A stretch of DNA of 64,000 nt, taken from DASZRZ01 sp963732925. Its GTDB lineage: Bacteria; Acidobacteriota; Terriglobia; Terriglobales; Acidobacteriaceae. Shown one piece after another: positions 1 to 7,796 of the stretch. Every line of letters starts with the position of its first letter. The stretch's first letter is position 1. The translations under genes and the position numbers were made by a program. The DNA lies in assembly GCA_963732925.1 (NCBI GenBank), contig CAVTBJ010000005.1, positions 221,907-285,906 on the forward strand, written 5' to 3'. The notes under the pieces were generated by a model. That model was not told the DNA's origin, did not search any database, and saw nothing but the letters and a program-made list of their open reading frames with translations.

Positions 1-9
1 ATCTAAACA

Positions 10-1299
10 GTGCTTTCCCACGTCCTGGAATTCGCGCCCGAGCGCGACGAGGAAATTTTTGCCGCCGCGCCCGCGAAGCCTGCAATCTTTCTGCTGCGCG
101 CGGAAACGGGAGAGCCTTACCTCAGCAAGACCGCCAATCTTCGCCGTCGCCTGGTGCGCCTGCTGGGCCATCGCCAGGAGCGCTCCCGGCTGCTGAGCCT
201 ACGCGACCGCGCCCGTCGCATCGAGTATTCCCTCACCGGCTCCGATTTCGAATCCGGCCTGCTGCTCTACAAGCTCCTGCGCCAGGAATTTCCCAAAACC
301 TACCGCGAGCGGCTGCGCCTGCGTCCCGCGCCGCTGGTCAAGATGCACATGACAAACCGCTATCCACGGGCTTCCGTGACCTCGCAACTCGGGTCCGGCC
401 AGAAAGGTAACACCTACTACGGACCTTTTGCCTCGCGGGTGGCGGCGGAGAAGTTCTGCAACGATGCGCTCGACTTCTTCAAAATGCGCCGCTGCGTTGA
501 CGACCTGAACCCCGATCCCGCCTTCCCGGGCTGCATTTATTCGGAGATGAAGATGTGCCTGGCACCCTGCTTCCGGGGATGCAGCGACGAGGACTATCGG
601 GTGGAAGTCGGACGCGTGCAGGCGTTTTTCGATTCCCGCGGACAATCCCTGGCGCGCGAGCTCACCCTGCTGCGCGATCAGGCCTCCGAACAGCTTGCTT
701 TTGAGGACGCCGCCGCGCTCCACGCCCGCCTGGACAAGCTCCAGCCAGTGCTGACGCAGCTTCCCGAAATCACCCGCCGGCTCGACCGGCTGAATGGGCT
801 CATGATCCAGCCCTCGGCGGAGCCGGAAACTGTGAACCTGTTCCCCATCCAGGCGGGTTACATCTCCGACCCGGTTCCCTTCCGCGTAAGTGCTCAGACC
901 CAGGTGCGTACTGCCAACGAGAGCCCGGCGGCGGGAACTCCAACCCGAAACAGTTCCCACCTTTCCATGGAAGCCCGCCTGGGCGAGGCTTTGGCTCGCG
1001 CGCCCATCCCGGAATGCTCTTCACGTGGCGAAGCGGGTGAGCATCTGGCCATTCTGAAGCGCTGGTATTTCCGTAGCAGCAAGACGGGCGAAATCTTTTT
1101 TGCTGACGAAAAAGCAGAACTCCCCATGCGACGCATCGTACGCGGCATTGGACGAGTCTTCCGCGGAGAAAAGCCGGCGGCGGAACTGAGCGAGTCCTCG
1201 CGCGATTACTGGGTCAATCGCGGCCGCCAGGCGCAACTGGACTCGGAAGAAGGCAGAATCACTGCGGAACCCGGGAGCCCACCAACCGATCAGGCCTGA
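10..1299 (+). CDS. UvrC-like protein lacking the RNase H endonuclease domain
   Basis: Resembles the N-terminal half of excinuclease ABC subunit C. An in-frame TAA six bases upstream makes the GTG the first possible start. Residues 25-50 align with the GIY-YIG nuclease fold, but GIY reads AIF and YIG reads YLS, while the following NLRRRL is kept. A UvrC-type cysteine cluster (Cys162, 175, 183, 187) that could hold an iron-sulfur centre follows, then a UVR-like helical motif at about 217-250. At 429 residues it lacks the C-terminal RNase H-like and HhH domains of full UvrC (about 600 residues), so it is Cho-like in size. It may be a repair accessory or a non-catalytic paralogue. The C-terminal 150 residues are unrecognised. 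Family assignment is fairly sure; activity is uncertain. Confidence 0.8.
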   Translation: MLSHVLEFAPERDEEIFAAAPAKPAIFLLRAETGEPYLSKTANLRRRLVRLLGHRQERSRLLSLRDRARRIEYSLTGSDFESGLLLYKLLRQEFPKTYRERLRLRPAPLVKMHMTNRYPRASVTSQLGSGQKGNTYYGPFASRVAAEKFCNDALDFFKMRRCVDDLNPDPAFPGCIYSEMKMCLAPCFRGCSDEDYRVEVGRVQAFFDSRGQSLARELTLLRDQASEQLAFEDAAALHARLDKLQPVLTQLPEITRRLDRLNGLMIQPSAEPETVNLFPIQAGYISDPVPFRVSAQTQVRTANESPAAGTPTRNSSHLSMEARLGEALARAPIPECSSRGEAGEHLAILKRWYFRSSKTGEIFFADEKAELPMRRIVRGIGRVFRGEKPAAELSESSRDYWVNRGRQAQLDSEEGRITAEPGSPPTDQA

Positions 1300-1333
1300 T
1301 CCACCCTCTTGTATGGGGATGATGGGGACCGGT

Positions 1334-1393
1334 TGTGTAGGGCGGATTCGAACCCGCCCACCGGTGGACCGGCCGGAGCCCCGTGCCTACACA
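1334..1393. repeat. 60-nt inverted-repeat element with internal hairpins
   Basis: Perfect 8-nt terminal inverted repeats TGTGTAGG (1334-1341) and CCTACACA (1386-1393) enclose a GGGCGG/CCGCCC hairpin (about 1340-1359) and a GC-rich CCGG-containing hairpin (about 1361-1374). On the minus strand the first hairpin reads like a tRNA T arm (GCGGGTTCGAATCCGCC). The element lies between two tail-to-tail genes, and its right end contains the stop codon of the minus-strand nuclease-like gene. It looks like a REP- or clover-like dispersed element; only one copy is visible here. Confidence 0.45.
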
Positions 1394-2952
1394 TTCGCTC
1401 CCAGCAAATTGTCTCTCCGCTTGCGAAACACTACCCGCACCCCATCGCGCCAGCGCTGGTCGATTCCCACCAGCTCATATTCGATTTCCGGCGAAAGATA
1501 GCGCAGCAGCGTGTCGGTCGCGGGGTGCACCTCGAAGGCGGGAGCCACCAGCAGCAGCAGAGGCTTCTGTTGCGACAGTTCTCTTCCCGGAAAGTACCCA
1601 AAGCGCTGGAACTCTCCTCGCTGCTGGTGCCACTGCACGCGCGCCCAGTAATCCAGCCCCTGCAGCACAAGGTGAATGTCTTCGCTGGCCTTCAGTTCCA
1701 GCAGCGCCAGGCGGCCGTCGCGGGTCAGCGAGAGCACGTCGATCATGGCGCGGTCTGACGCCGCGAATGCCGGCACCTGCGAATAGGCCCACGTCGCATC
1801 CAGGCGTCCGTCGAGAGCGCTCACGTCGCGAATTACCCGGGACTCCAGCCATCGCTCGGGCGCCATGCGCCACCAGGGATCGGCGTGTGGTCCGCTGGCC
1901 CGGCGAACCATCCGCAGGCGGCTGAGCAGGTCGCGCAGGCGGCTCCAGGCCGCTTCGTCGTTCAGCGAATGTTCTGCCGCCCCAATCCCGTAGACCAGTT
2001 CTTCACGGTAACGAAACGTGACCGGATCGGGCGCCATGCGGGCGCGCGCAAACTCCAGCCCACGGAAGCGGAATCCGATCTCGGAGCGCGAGAGCACCGC
2101 AATCTCCACCGCCGCGTCGACTTCGGGGCCTTCGACTTCAGAGAACAGGCTCCGCACGCGCCCGATACTTCCGGCAAAGCGCTCCTGCGCGGTCGCTGGC
2201 TCCGGGCAATGGACCAGGCGAGTCGCCACGTTGCCGCGGTCCGAGCAATCCATCTCCTGCAGCGCGGCGTCCCGTTCCTCCAGTTCATAAAGCTGCCACT
2301 TGGCGGCATCCGGGTCCAGGTGGGCCATGCGCTCGCGCACCACTGCTGACGTCCCTGGAGGTACAAACAACGTAAGACCCTCCACATGGGCGCGCCTTTC
2401 CCGGCTGCGGCAGTAGTCAAACCAGAGCAGCCCGAAGGTCAGCGCCGCGTCAACGGAGCTTTGCGTCTCCTGCCGGTTCACCCCCAGAAGCGCCGTGGCC
2501 GACCCACCCCGCCGCACCAGCGCCCGGGTGTAAACCGGGCTGAAGGAGCGCTCCAGGTCCATGGACACACTGAATTTGTCTACCGTGAATCCGCCGTAGT
2601 GCCGCTCCAAAACGCGCTGCAGCAGTTGGGCATATGCGGTTCGCGCCCGTTTGCGTGCGGTGGGCGTTCGGCGATCGGAGCGGGCGCAGACCTCTAAGGT
2701 AGACGGCCGCGCTTTGCCGAACCGCTGTACCGTGACTTTCAGAGCGTCCCGTTTGCGCTCCGCCCCCAGGACCCGGCGCACCGCGTTGTTTTCCGCAGAC
2801 CAAAGGTGAAGCAGGCACTTTCCGCGCTCATTGGCAATCGAATACCGTGCTGTAGCCAGATCAAAGGCCGTCAGCCCGTCCTCCACCACGACCGCATGCG
2901 GGGTTTCCGCCAGAAATTCCTCAAGAGTGCGGGCAAGGGTCTCGGCATCCAT
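1387..2952 (-). CDS. Large PD-(D/E)XK nuclease-like protein of unknown function
   Basis: A 521-residue soluble protein with no signal peptide. I start it at the ATG at 2952 (MDAETLAR), because a longer in-frame extension to 3051 has no protein-like character. Near the C-terminus, an Ile-Asp (Asp405) followed after a hairpin-sized gap by LELKAS (Glu419, Lys421) matches the D...ExK metal site of PD-(D/E)XK nucleases. The N-terminal 380 residues are arginine-rich and unrecognised. It is tail-to-tail with the UvrC-like gene, which hints at DNA metabolism but proves nothing. Nuclease activity is inferred from the motif only. Confidence 0.6.
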   Translation of the reverse strand: MDAETLARTLEEFLAETPHAVVVEDGLTAFDLATARYSIANERGKCLLHLWSAENNAVRRVLGAERKRDALKVTVQRFGKARPSTLEVCARSDRRTPTARKRARTAYAQLLQRVLERHYGGFTVDKFSVSMDLERSFSPVYTRALVRRGGSATALLGVNRQETQSSVDAALTFGLLWFDYCRSRERRAHVEGLTLFVPPGTSAVVRERMAHLDPDAAKWQLYELEERDAALQEMDCSDRGNVATRLVHCPEPATAQERFAGSIGRVRSLFSEVEGPEVDAAVEIAVLSRSEIGFRFRGLEFARARMAPDPVTFRYREELVYGIGAAEHSLNDEAAWSRLRDLLSRLRMVRRASGPHADPWWRMAPERWLESRVIRDVSALDGRLDATWAYSQVPAFAASDRAMIDVLSLTRDGRLALLELKASEDIHLVLQGLDYWARVQWHQQRGEFQRFGYFPGRELSQQKPLLLLVAPAFEVHPATDTLLRYLSPEIEYELVGIDQRWRDGVRVVFRKRRDNLLGANV

Positions 2953-3412
2953 AGAGAGGCGAATTATAGAGGTGGAAAGAGGCGGATTATACGAAAGCAG
3001 GCTGCGGGTGCACCCCGGAACGAGCTGATGAGTCAACCTCTGAATGGCCATAGGCGCCCTGCTGGCGAGCTTCTATGTTCGGTCCGATCCTGGACGTGGC
3101 CGCTAATGCCCTTATTATGTGGTACTTATTGCGTTCCTGGGTCAAAGCCGCATTCCTCGCCGAGAATAGCGGCCAGAAAGAAATTCGGAGGGTGGCATAA
3201 TTGAAGACTCGCGGTCCGGATTTCGCAGTCGGGAGGGAAATTGCGCGGAGTCTCCGCTTGCAAGTCTTTTGAGTTTGGAAATCTTTGAGCTGGAAGACTT
3301 TTGAACTTTGCAATTCAAAAGCGGTTGAAACTCGAAGATCACTCAAAGACTCTGGTGTTCCAGGTCCGGGCAAGCCCGGCGGCGGAGTCCGCTGGCCACG
3401 GTCGAACATCCA
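2953..3412. other. Divergent intergenic region with nested inverted repeats
   Basis: No convincing gene lies in these 460 bases between the nuclease-like gene (minus) and tldD (plus). The right half is AT-richer than its surroundings. It holds a perfect 8-bp hairpin CTTTTGAA/TTCAAAAG (3298-3305 / 3314-3321), nested inside a longer pairing of GTCTTTTGAGT (3264-3274) with ACTCAAAGAC (3341-3350). No U-tract follows, so a terminator is unlikely; a leader RNA structure or an operator for tldD is possible. Confidence 0.35.
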
Positions 3413-4870
3413 ATGACTATGCAAAAGGGTTATTTTCTGGAGCGCTACGGGCTGACCGAGCGGGATGTGGAGCGCTACCTGGCACAAGCGCTTTCCGCCG
3501 GCGGCGACTACGCCGATCTTTATTTCGAATATCACACTTCGACCTCCATTGGACTCGATGAGTCGCTGGTGAAGTCCGCCTCCCAGGGGATTTCCCTCGG
3601 TTGTGGCGTGCGCGTCATTGCCGGAGAGCGTACCGGGTATGCCTATACGGACGATCTGGCTCCGGAAAAAATCCTGCGGGCGGCGCGTACGGCAGCTCTG
3701 ATTGCCAGCGGCCCCGCCAAGCAGCCGGTAGTGAGCCTGAAGGAGCAGGCGCGCCCCAACCTGTATCCGGTGGCATTGCCTACCGTCCAGGCGGACGTGA
3801 ACCACAAGCTCGAACTGGTGAACCAGGCGGACATCGCGGCTCGCGCCTACGATCCCCGCATCAAGGAAGTTCGGGTGGGATACGCCGACGAGCTCCGCCG
3901 CATTCTGGTGCTCGGCTCCGACGGAACCTTTGCCGAAGACTCGCAGCCGCTCGCCCGCATCAATGTTTTCTGCATTGCCCGTGAGAACGGCAACTCCGCC
4001 CGCGGCAGCGCCGGCGGCGGAGGACGCGTCGACTTGAATTTCTTTCTGCACGATAAGACCCCGGAACATTTCGCGCACGAAGCCGCTCGCCAGGCCCTGA
4101 TTCAACTCGATGCTCGGGAAGCTCCCGCTGGCGAGATGGAAGTGGTGCTGGGGCCGGGCTGGCCCGGCATCCTGCTGCACGAGGCTATCGGCCACGGCCT
4201 GGAAGCGGACTTTAACCGCAAGAAGACCTCGGCGTTCTCTGGACTTATCGGCCAGCGCGTTGCCAGCGATCAGTGCACGGTGGTCGATAACGGCCAGATG
4301 CCCTCGCGCCGGGGTTCACTGAACGTCGATGACGAAGGCAATCCCACCCAGAACACCGTGTTGATCGAAAACGGCATTCTCAAGGGATACCTGAGCGACA
4401 AGCTTTCCTCCCGCCTCATGGGCATCGGCAACACCGGGAACGGCCGCCGCGAAAGCTACGAGCACATTCCCATGCCGCGCATGACCAACACCTACATGCT
4501 GGCCGGGAATGACGCGCCCGAAGACATCCTGCGCTCGGTGAAGCATGGCGTCTATGCCGTGAATTTCGGCGGTGGCCAGGTAGACATCACGAGCGGCAAG
4601 TTCGTCTTCTCCGCTTCCGAGGCTTACCTGATCGAAGACGGACAGGTTACCGCGCCACTCAAGAACGTCACCCTGATCGGCAACGGACCGGATGTGCTCA
4701 CCAGGGTCTCCATGGTGGGCAGTGATCTTCGTCTCGACGAAGGCATCGGGACCTGCGGCAAAGAAGGGCAGTCGGTGCCCGTCGGCGTCGGCATTCCCAC
4801 GCTCAAGGTCGATCGTCTTACCGTGGGCGGCACCGGAACCAGGGCCCCCAGCGGCCCCCTGATGGTCTAA
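3413..4870 (+). CDS. tldD: TldD metalloprotease
   Basis: TldD forms a heterodimeric zinc protease with TldE that degrades unfolded peptides and, in other bacteria, processes modified peptides such as microcin B17 and supports CcdA turnover. The zinc-binding HEAIGH motif is intact (His256, Glu257, His261), followed by GLEADF as in the family. Length (485 aa) is typical. The partner gene tldE begins 103 bp downstream on the same strand. ATG 3413 is the family-consistent start, with a second ATG two codons on. No peptide substrate gene is visible nearby, so a general proteolytic role is the simplest reading. Confidence 0.95.
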   Translation: MTMQKGYFLERYGLTERDVERYLAQALSAGGDYADLYFEYHTSTSIGLDESLVKSASQGISLGCGVRVIAGERTGYAYTDDLAPEKILRAARTAALIASGPAKQPVVSLKEQARPNLYPVALPTVQADVNHKLELVNQADIAARAYDPRIKEVRVGYADELRRILVLGSDGTFAEDSQPLARINVFCIARENGNSARGSAGGGGRVDLNFFLHDKTPEHFAHEAARQALIQLDAREAPAGEMEVVLGPGWPGILLHEAIGHGLEADFNRKKTSAFSGLIGQRVASDQCTVVDNGQMPSRRGSLNVDDEGNPTQNTVLIENGILKGYLSDKLSSRLMGIGNTGNGRRESYEHIPMPRMTNTYMLAGNDAPEDILRSVKHGVYAVNFGGGQVDITSGKFVFSASEAYLIEDGQVTAPLKNVTLIGNGPDVLTRVSMVGSDLRLDEGIGTCGKEGQSVPVGVGIPTLKVDRLTVGGTGTRAPSGPLMV

Positions 4871-4973
4871 CGATTTTCAAAACTGGCGCTGAGACGCAGA
4901 GGCAAATCGGAAATCAGAATTCAGAAATGCGTCTCTGTGTCTCCGCGGCGAACCAATAAGAATTGAACAAACC

Positions 4974-6320
4974 ATGGAACTGAAGGAAACAGCAATCGAT
5001 GTGGTCCGGCAGGCAATGGCCGGCGGCGCCACGGCCGCCGAAGCGGTAGCCAGCGAAGGCAACGAATTTTCTACCGTGGTCCGCCTGGGCGAGGTGGAAA
5101 CCCTGAAAGAATCTGGAGCCCGCTCCATCGGCGTGCGCGTGTTCCTCGGCAAGCGCACGGCCAGCACTTACTCCAGCGATTTTTCGCCGGAAGGGCTGAA
5201 GCAGATGGTCGACTCCGCTTTGGTCTTGGGACGCGTGACCTCTGAAGATCCCTATGCCGGACTGCCCGAGCCCTCACAACTCGGTGCCAACGCAGGCGAC
5301 CTCGATCTCTACTACAACGACGTGGATTCGCTTTCTTCGGGCGAGCGCATCGAGTATGCCCGCCGGGCGGAGCAGGCGGCTCTGAGCGCCGACCCGCGGA
5401 TCAACAACTCCGAAGGTGGGTCCTTCGACGCCGCCGAAGGTTACAAGGTCCTGGCAAATTCCCTTGGATTCGTGGGAGATGTGCGCAAGTCGTACTGCTC
5501 GATTTCCGCGGTTCCTGTCGCCCAGGCTGAGAATGGAGGCATGCAGCGCGACTTCTGGTATTCCGTGGCCCGCTCGCTGGGCAAGCTGGAGTCCCCCGAG
5601 GAAATCGGACGCATCGCCGCCCAGCGCACCCTGCGCCGCCTGGGCGCGCGCAAGGTCAAGACCGCGCGCGTGCCGGTGGTCTTCGATCCCATGATGGCGC
5701 GCTCCTTGCTGAATCACATCTTCGAAGCCGTCAATGGAGACTCCATCTATCGCGGTGCATCGTTCCTGGCAGGCAAATTGGGCGAGCGCATTGCCGGAGA
5801 GAACATCACCGTTATCGACGATGGAACCATGCGCGGCGGCTTCGGTTCCTCTCCCTTTGACGCCGAAGGCGTGCCCACGCGGCGAACCGTGGTGATCGAG
5901 GATGGCGTGCTGAAGTCCTATCTGCTGAACAGCTACACCGGCCGCAAGCTGGGCATGAGCACCACCGGAAACGCCGCCCGCGGGCTGGCCGGCACCCCCG
6001 GAATCGGGGCGGGAAATTTCTTTCTTCAGCCGGGAGAAACCCCGCCTGCAAAGCTGCTCGCGGATGTGCCCGATGGCCTCTACGTCACCGAATTGCTCGG
6101 CTTCGGCGTCAATCTGGTTACCGGGGACTACTCTCGCGGGGCCAGTGGAATGTGGATCTCCGGAGGCGAATTGGCCTTCCCCGTTGAGGAGATCACCATC
6201 GCCGGCAATCTCAAAGAGATGCTGTGCAACATTTCCGGCATCGCCAGCGACCTGGAATTTCGCGGTTCCGTGGCCTCTCCCACACTCCGGATTGAAGGCC
6301 TGACCGTCGCCGGAGAGTAG
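4974..6320 (+). CDS. tldE: TldE/PmbA family metalloprotease subunit
   Basis: This is the partner subunit of TldD (PmbA/TldE family). It shares the overall fold, for example the matching TGNAARG and DGVLKSYLLN regions, but has no HExxxH motif, as expected for the subunit that does not bind zinc. It is 448 residues, a normal length. It follows tldD after 103 bp and probably shares its transcript. Together the pair forms the proteolytic chamber, with TldD supplying the catalytic site. Confidence 0.93.
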   Translation: MELKETAIDVVRQAMAGGATAAEAVASEGNEFSTVVRLGEVETLKESGARSIGVRVFLGKRTASTYSSDFSPEGLKQMVDSALVLGRVTSEDPYAGLPEPSQLGANAGDLDLYYNDVDSLSSGERIEYARRAEQAALSADPRINNSEGGSFDAAEGYKVLANSLGFVGDVRKSYCSISAVPVAQAENGGMQRDFWYSVARSLGKLESPEEIGRIAAQRTLRRLGARKVKTARVPVVFDPMMARSLLNHIFEAVNGDSIYRGASFLAGKLGERIAGENITVIDDGTMRGGFGSSPFDAEGVPTRRTVVIEDGVLKSYLLNSYTGRKLGMSTTGNAARGLAGTPGIGAGNFFLQPGETPPAKLLADVPDGLYVTELLGFGVNLVTGDYSRGASGMWISGGELAFPVEEITIAGNLKEMLCNISGIASDLEFRGSVASPTLRIEGLTVAGE

Positions 6321-6498
6321 CAGGCGAACTCTGCTCTCCCTGCGTTGTCGGCGGGCAGGATCTTCGTCCGCTCCGTAAGCGCCGCAAAACAAACAGCCCT
6401 TTTTCTCTCCCCAAGTGATGCCTTCCTGAGCGGCGGCTTTACCGGCTGCCTCGGCCCCTTCTCGGGAAACCCTCCCTACCGCAACTGCCATCTCTCTT

Positions 6499-6522
6499 GT
6501 TAGTAACGCGAGGTTAGTAACG
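6499..6522. repeat. Direct repeat GTTAGTAACG x2, 14-bp period
   Basis: GTTAGTAACG occurs at 6499-6508 and again at 6513-6522, in the 237-bp space upstream of the first DUF2393-like gene and about 36 bp before its ATG. Spacing and position suit an operator or promoter-proximal site. The function is inferred. Confidence 0.3.
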
Positions 6523-6557
6523 AATAAGTAGATCCTTGAGCAGAGAGGTGGGGCTTC

Positions 6558-7166
6558 ATGGCAAGTAATCCAAGAATTCCCGAACCGCACGATCATGCAA
6601 CCATGCACGAGGAAGACTCGCAGAAGCGCCATTTTCCGGTGCCTCTAATCATCATCATCGTCGCCGCGATCATCTTGGCGGCCCTGATCTGGTATTTGCC
6701 GCGAACTCCCATTGCCAAGCCGCAGCCAACGCAGGCGGTGGTTCCGGCGCAGCCCACCGATGGGCAGATTCAGCTTACCAATATCCACCTGTCCAATTCG
6801 CCGGTCGGCAACCAGATTTACCTGGACGCGCTTCTTCACAACGCCGGAAGCACCACCATCAACGGCGTGCTGGTGAATGTGAGCTTTCCCGGGAGCAACG
6901 GACAAACTGCTGGCACCGTCCAGGCCCCGGTCACGGCAATTACTGGGGAAAACAGCGCAGTTGGGGAGGCCCTCGTGGACCACCCCATCGCGCCTGGGGA
7001 CCAGGAGACCGTACGCATCGCGGTTCCCAATCCTCCTCAGGGCTGGAACCACGACCTCCCCGGAATCACGGTGGCTGCAGTCACAGCTGTTTCGCCAAAG
7101 GGAGGATCGGCCCAACCGCGGTCCCAGTCCGGCAACACGGTGAAGGCAAAGCCCCCGTCCCAGTGA
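6558..7166 (+). CDS. DUF2393-like membrane-anchored protein
   Basis: A 202-residue protein with a short charged N-terminus, one hydrophobic helix (about residues 29-47, IIIIVAAIILAALIWY), and a periplasmic beta-rich domain (about 65-180) resembling the DUF2393/FxLYD type: QIYLDALLHNAGSTTINGV is a typical core strand pair. A glutamine/proline/lysine-rich tail follows. The start has a purine-rich RBS (GAGAGGTGGGG). The next gene is a paralogue in the same orientation. The molecular role of the family is unknown; an anchored periplasmic beta-sandwich is what the sequence shows. Confidence 0.75.
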   Translation: MASNPRIPEPHDHATMHEEDSQKRHFPVPLIIIIVAAIILAALIWYLPRTPIAKPQPTQAVVPAQPTDGQIQLTNIHLSNSPVGNQIYLDALLHNAGSTTINGVLVNVSFPGSNGQTAGTVQAPVTAITGENSAVGEALVDHPIAPGDQETVRIAVPNPPQGWNHDLPGITVAAVTAVSPKGGSAQPRSQSGNTVKAKPPSQ

Positions 7167-7243
7167 ACAGGGGTATGTTTCCGGAGACCGGCGGAGTGCC
7201 CGACATTGACGCGCCTGACGGCAACCTGTGAGAATCAAGCGCG

Positions 7244-7765
7244 ATGGCCGAGCACTCCCCCATGTTCGAAACGCCCGCACAGGAATCCGGCAGCCGCTGG
7301 ATTTCCAGCGTGGTCGCCGTCGTCGTGATCGGCGCCATCATCGCGGCCATAATTTTCTTCAGCAGTTCCCCCCCGCCGCAAACCCAGCAGGCGCTGGATA
7401 AATACGCCGAGAGCCTGCAGGTCGGCTCTCTCAGCATGAGCGTCGCCCAGAACTTCGTGGGCGCCAGCATTCACTACGTGGACGGTAAGATCGCCAATGT
7501 GGGCGAACGCACCGTAACCGGCATTCGTGTGGAAGTGATCTTCCGCGACTCCATGGGTCAGATCGTGCTGCGCGACACTCAGAATCTGATGCTGCTCCAG
7601 CAACAACCGGGAGACCTCCCGCCGGAGGTGCTGTCTCTGAAAAACGACCCCCTTCAGCCCAACGAAGTTGCCACCTTCCGCCTGACCTTCGAGCGCCTTC
7701 CCGCCGGCTGGAATGGAGGCTATCCTGAGTTGCGCTTCGTGAATGTGACCCTGGCGCCCCAGTAG
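7244..7765 (+). CDS. Second DUF2393-like membrane-anchored protein
   Basis: A 173-residue protein built like the preceding gene: a short cytoplasmic segment, one transmembrane helix (about residues 24-42, VVAVVVIGAIIAAIIFF) and a periplasmic domain with the same strand pattern (IHYVDGKIANVGERTVTGIRVEVIFRD, split here as IHYVDGKIANVGERTV and onward). It ends in a PAGWNGGYPELRF segment that parallels PQGWNHDLPGI in its neighbour. The two genes lie 77 bp apart and are likely tandem duplicates with a common transcript. Function unknown. Confidence 0.75.
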   Translation: MAEHSPMFETPAQESGSRWISSVVAVVVIGAIIAAIIFFSSSPPPQTQQALDKYAESLQVGSLSMSVAQNFVGASIHYVDGKIANVGERTVTGIRVEVIFRDSMGQIVLRDTQNLMLLQQQPGDLPPEVLSLKNDPLQPNEVATFRLTFERLPAGWNGGYPELRFVNVTLAPQ

Positions 7766-7796
7766 GCCTGGCGCAACTGCGTAACCCAGACGCCCT

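Noticed and set aside
1334..1393. Possible tRNA gene on the minus strand
   Set aside because: It has a T-arm-like hairpin and paired ends, but is only 60 nt, with no anticodon arm of the right size, and it overlaps a coding sequence.
1309..1758. Open frames antisense to the nuclease-like gene
   Set aside because: They follow from high GC on the opposite strand and match no family; the same holds for most long antisense frames in the window.
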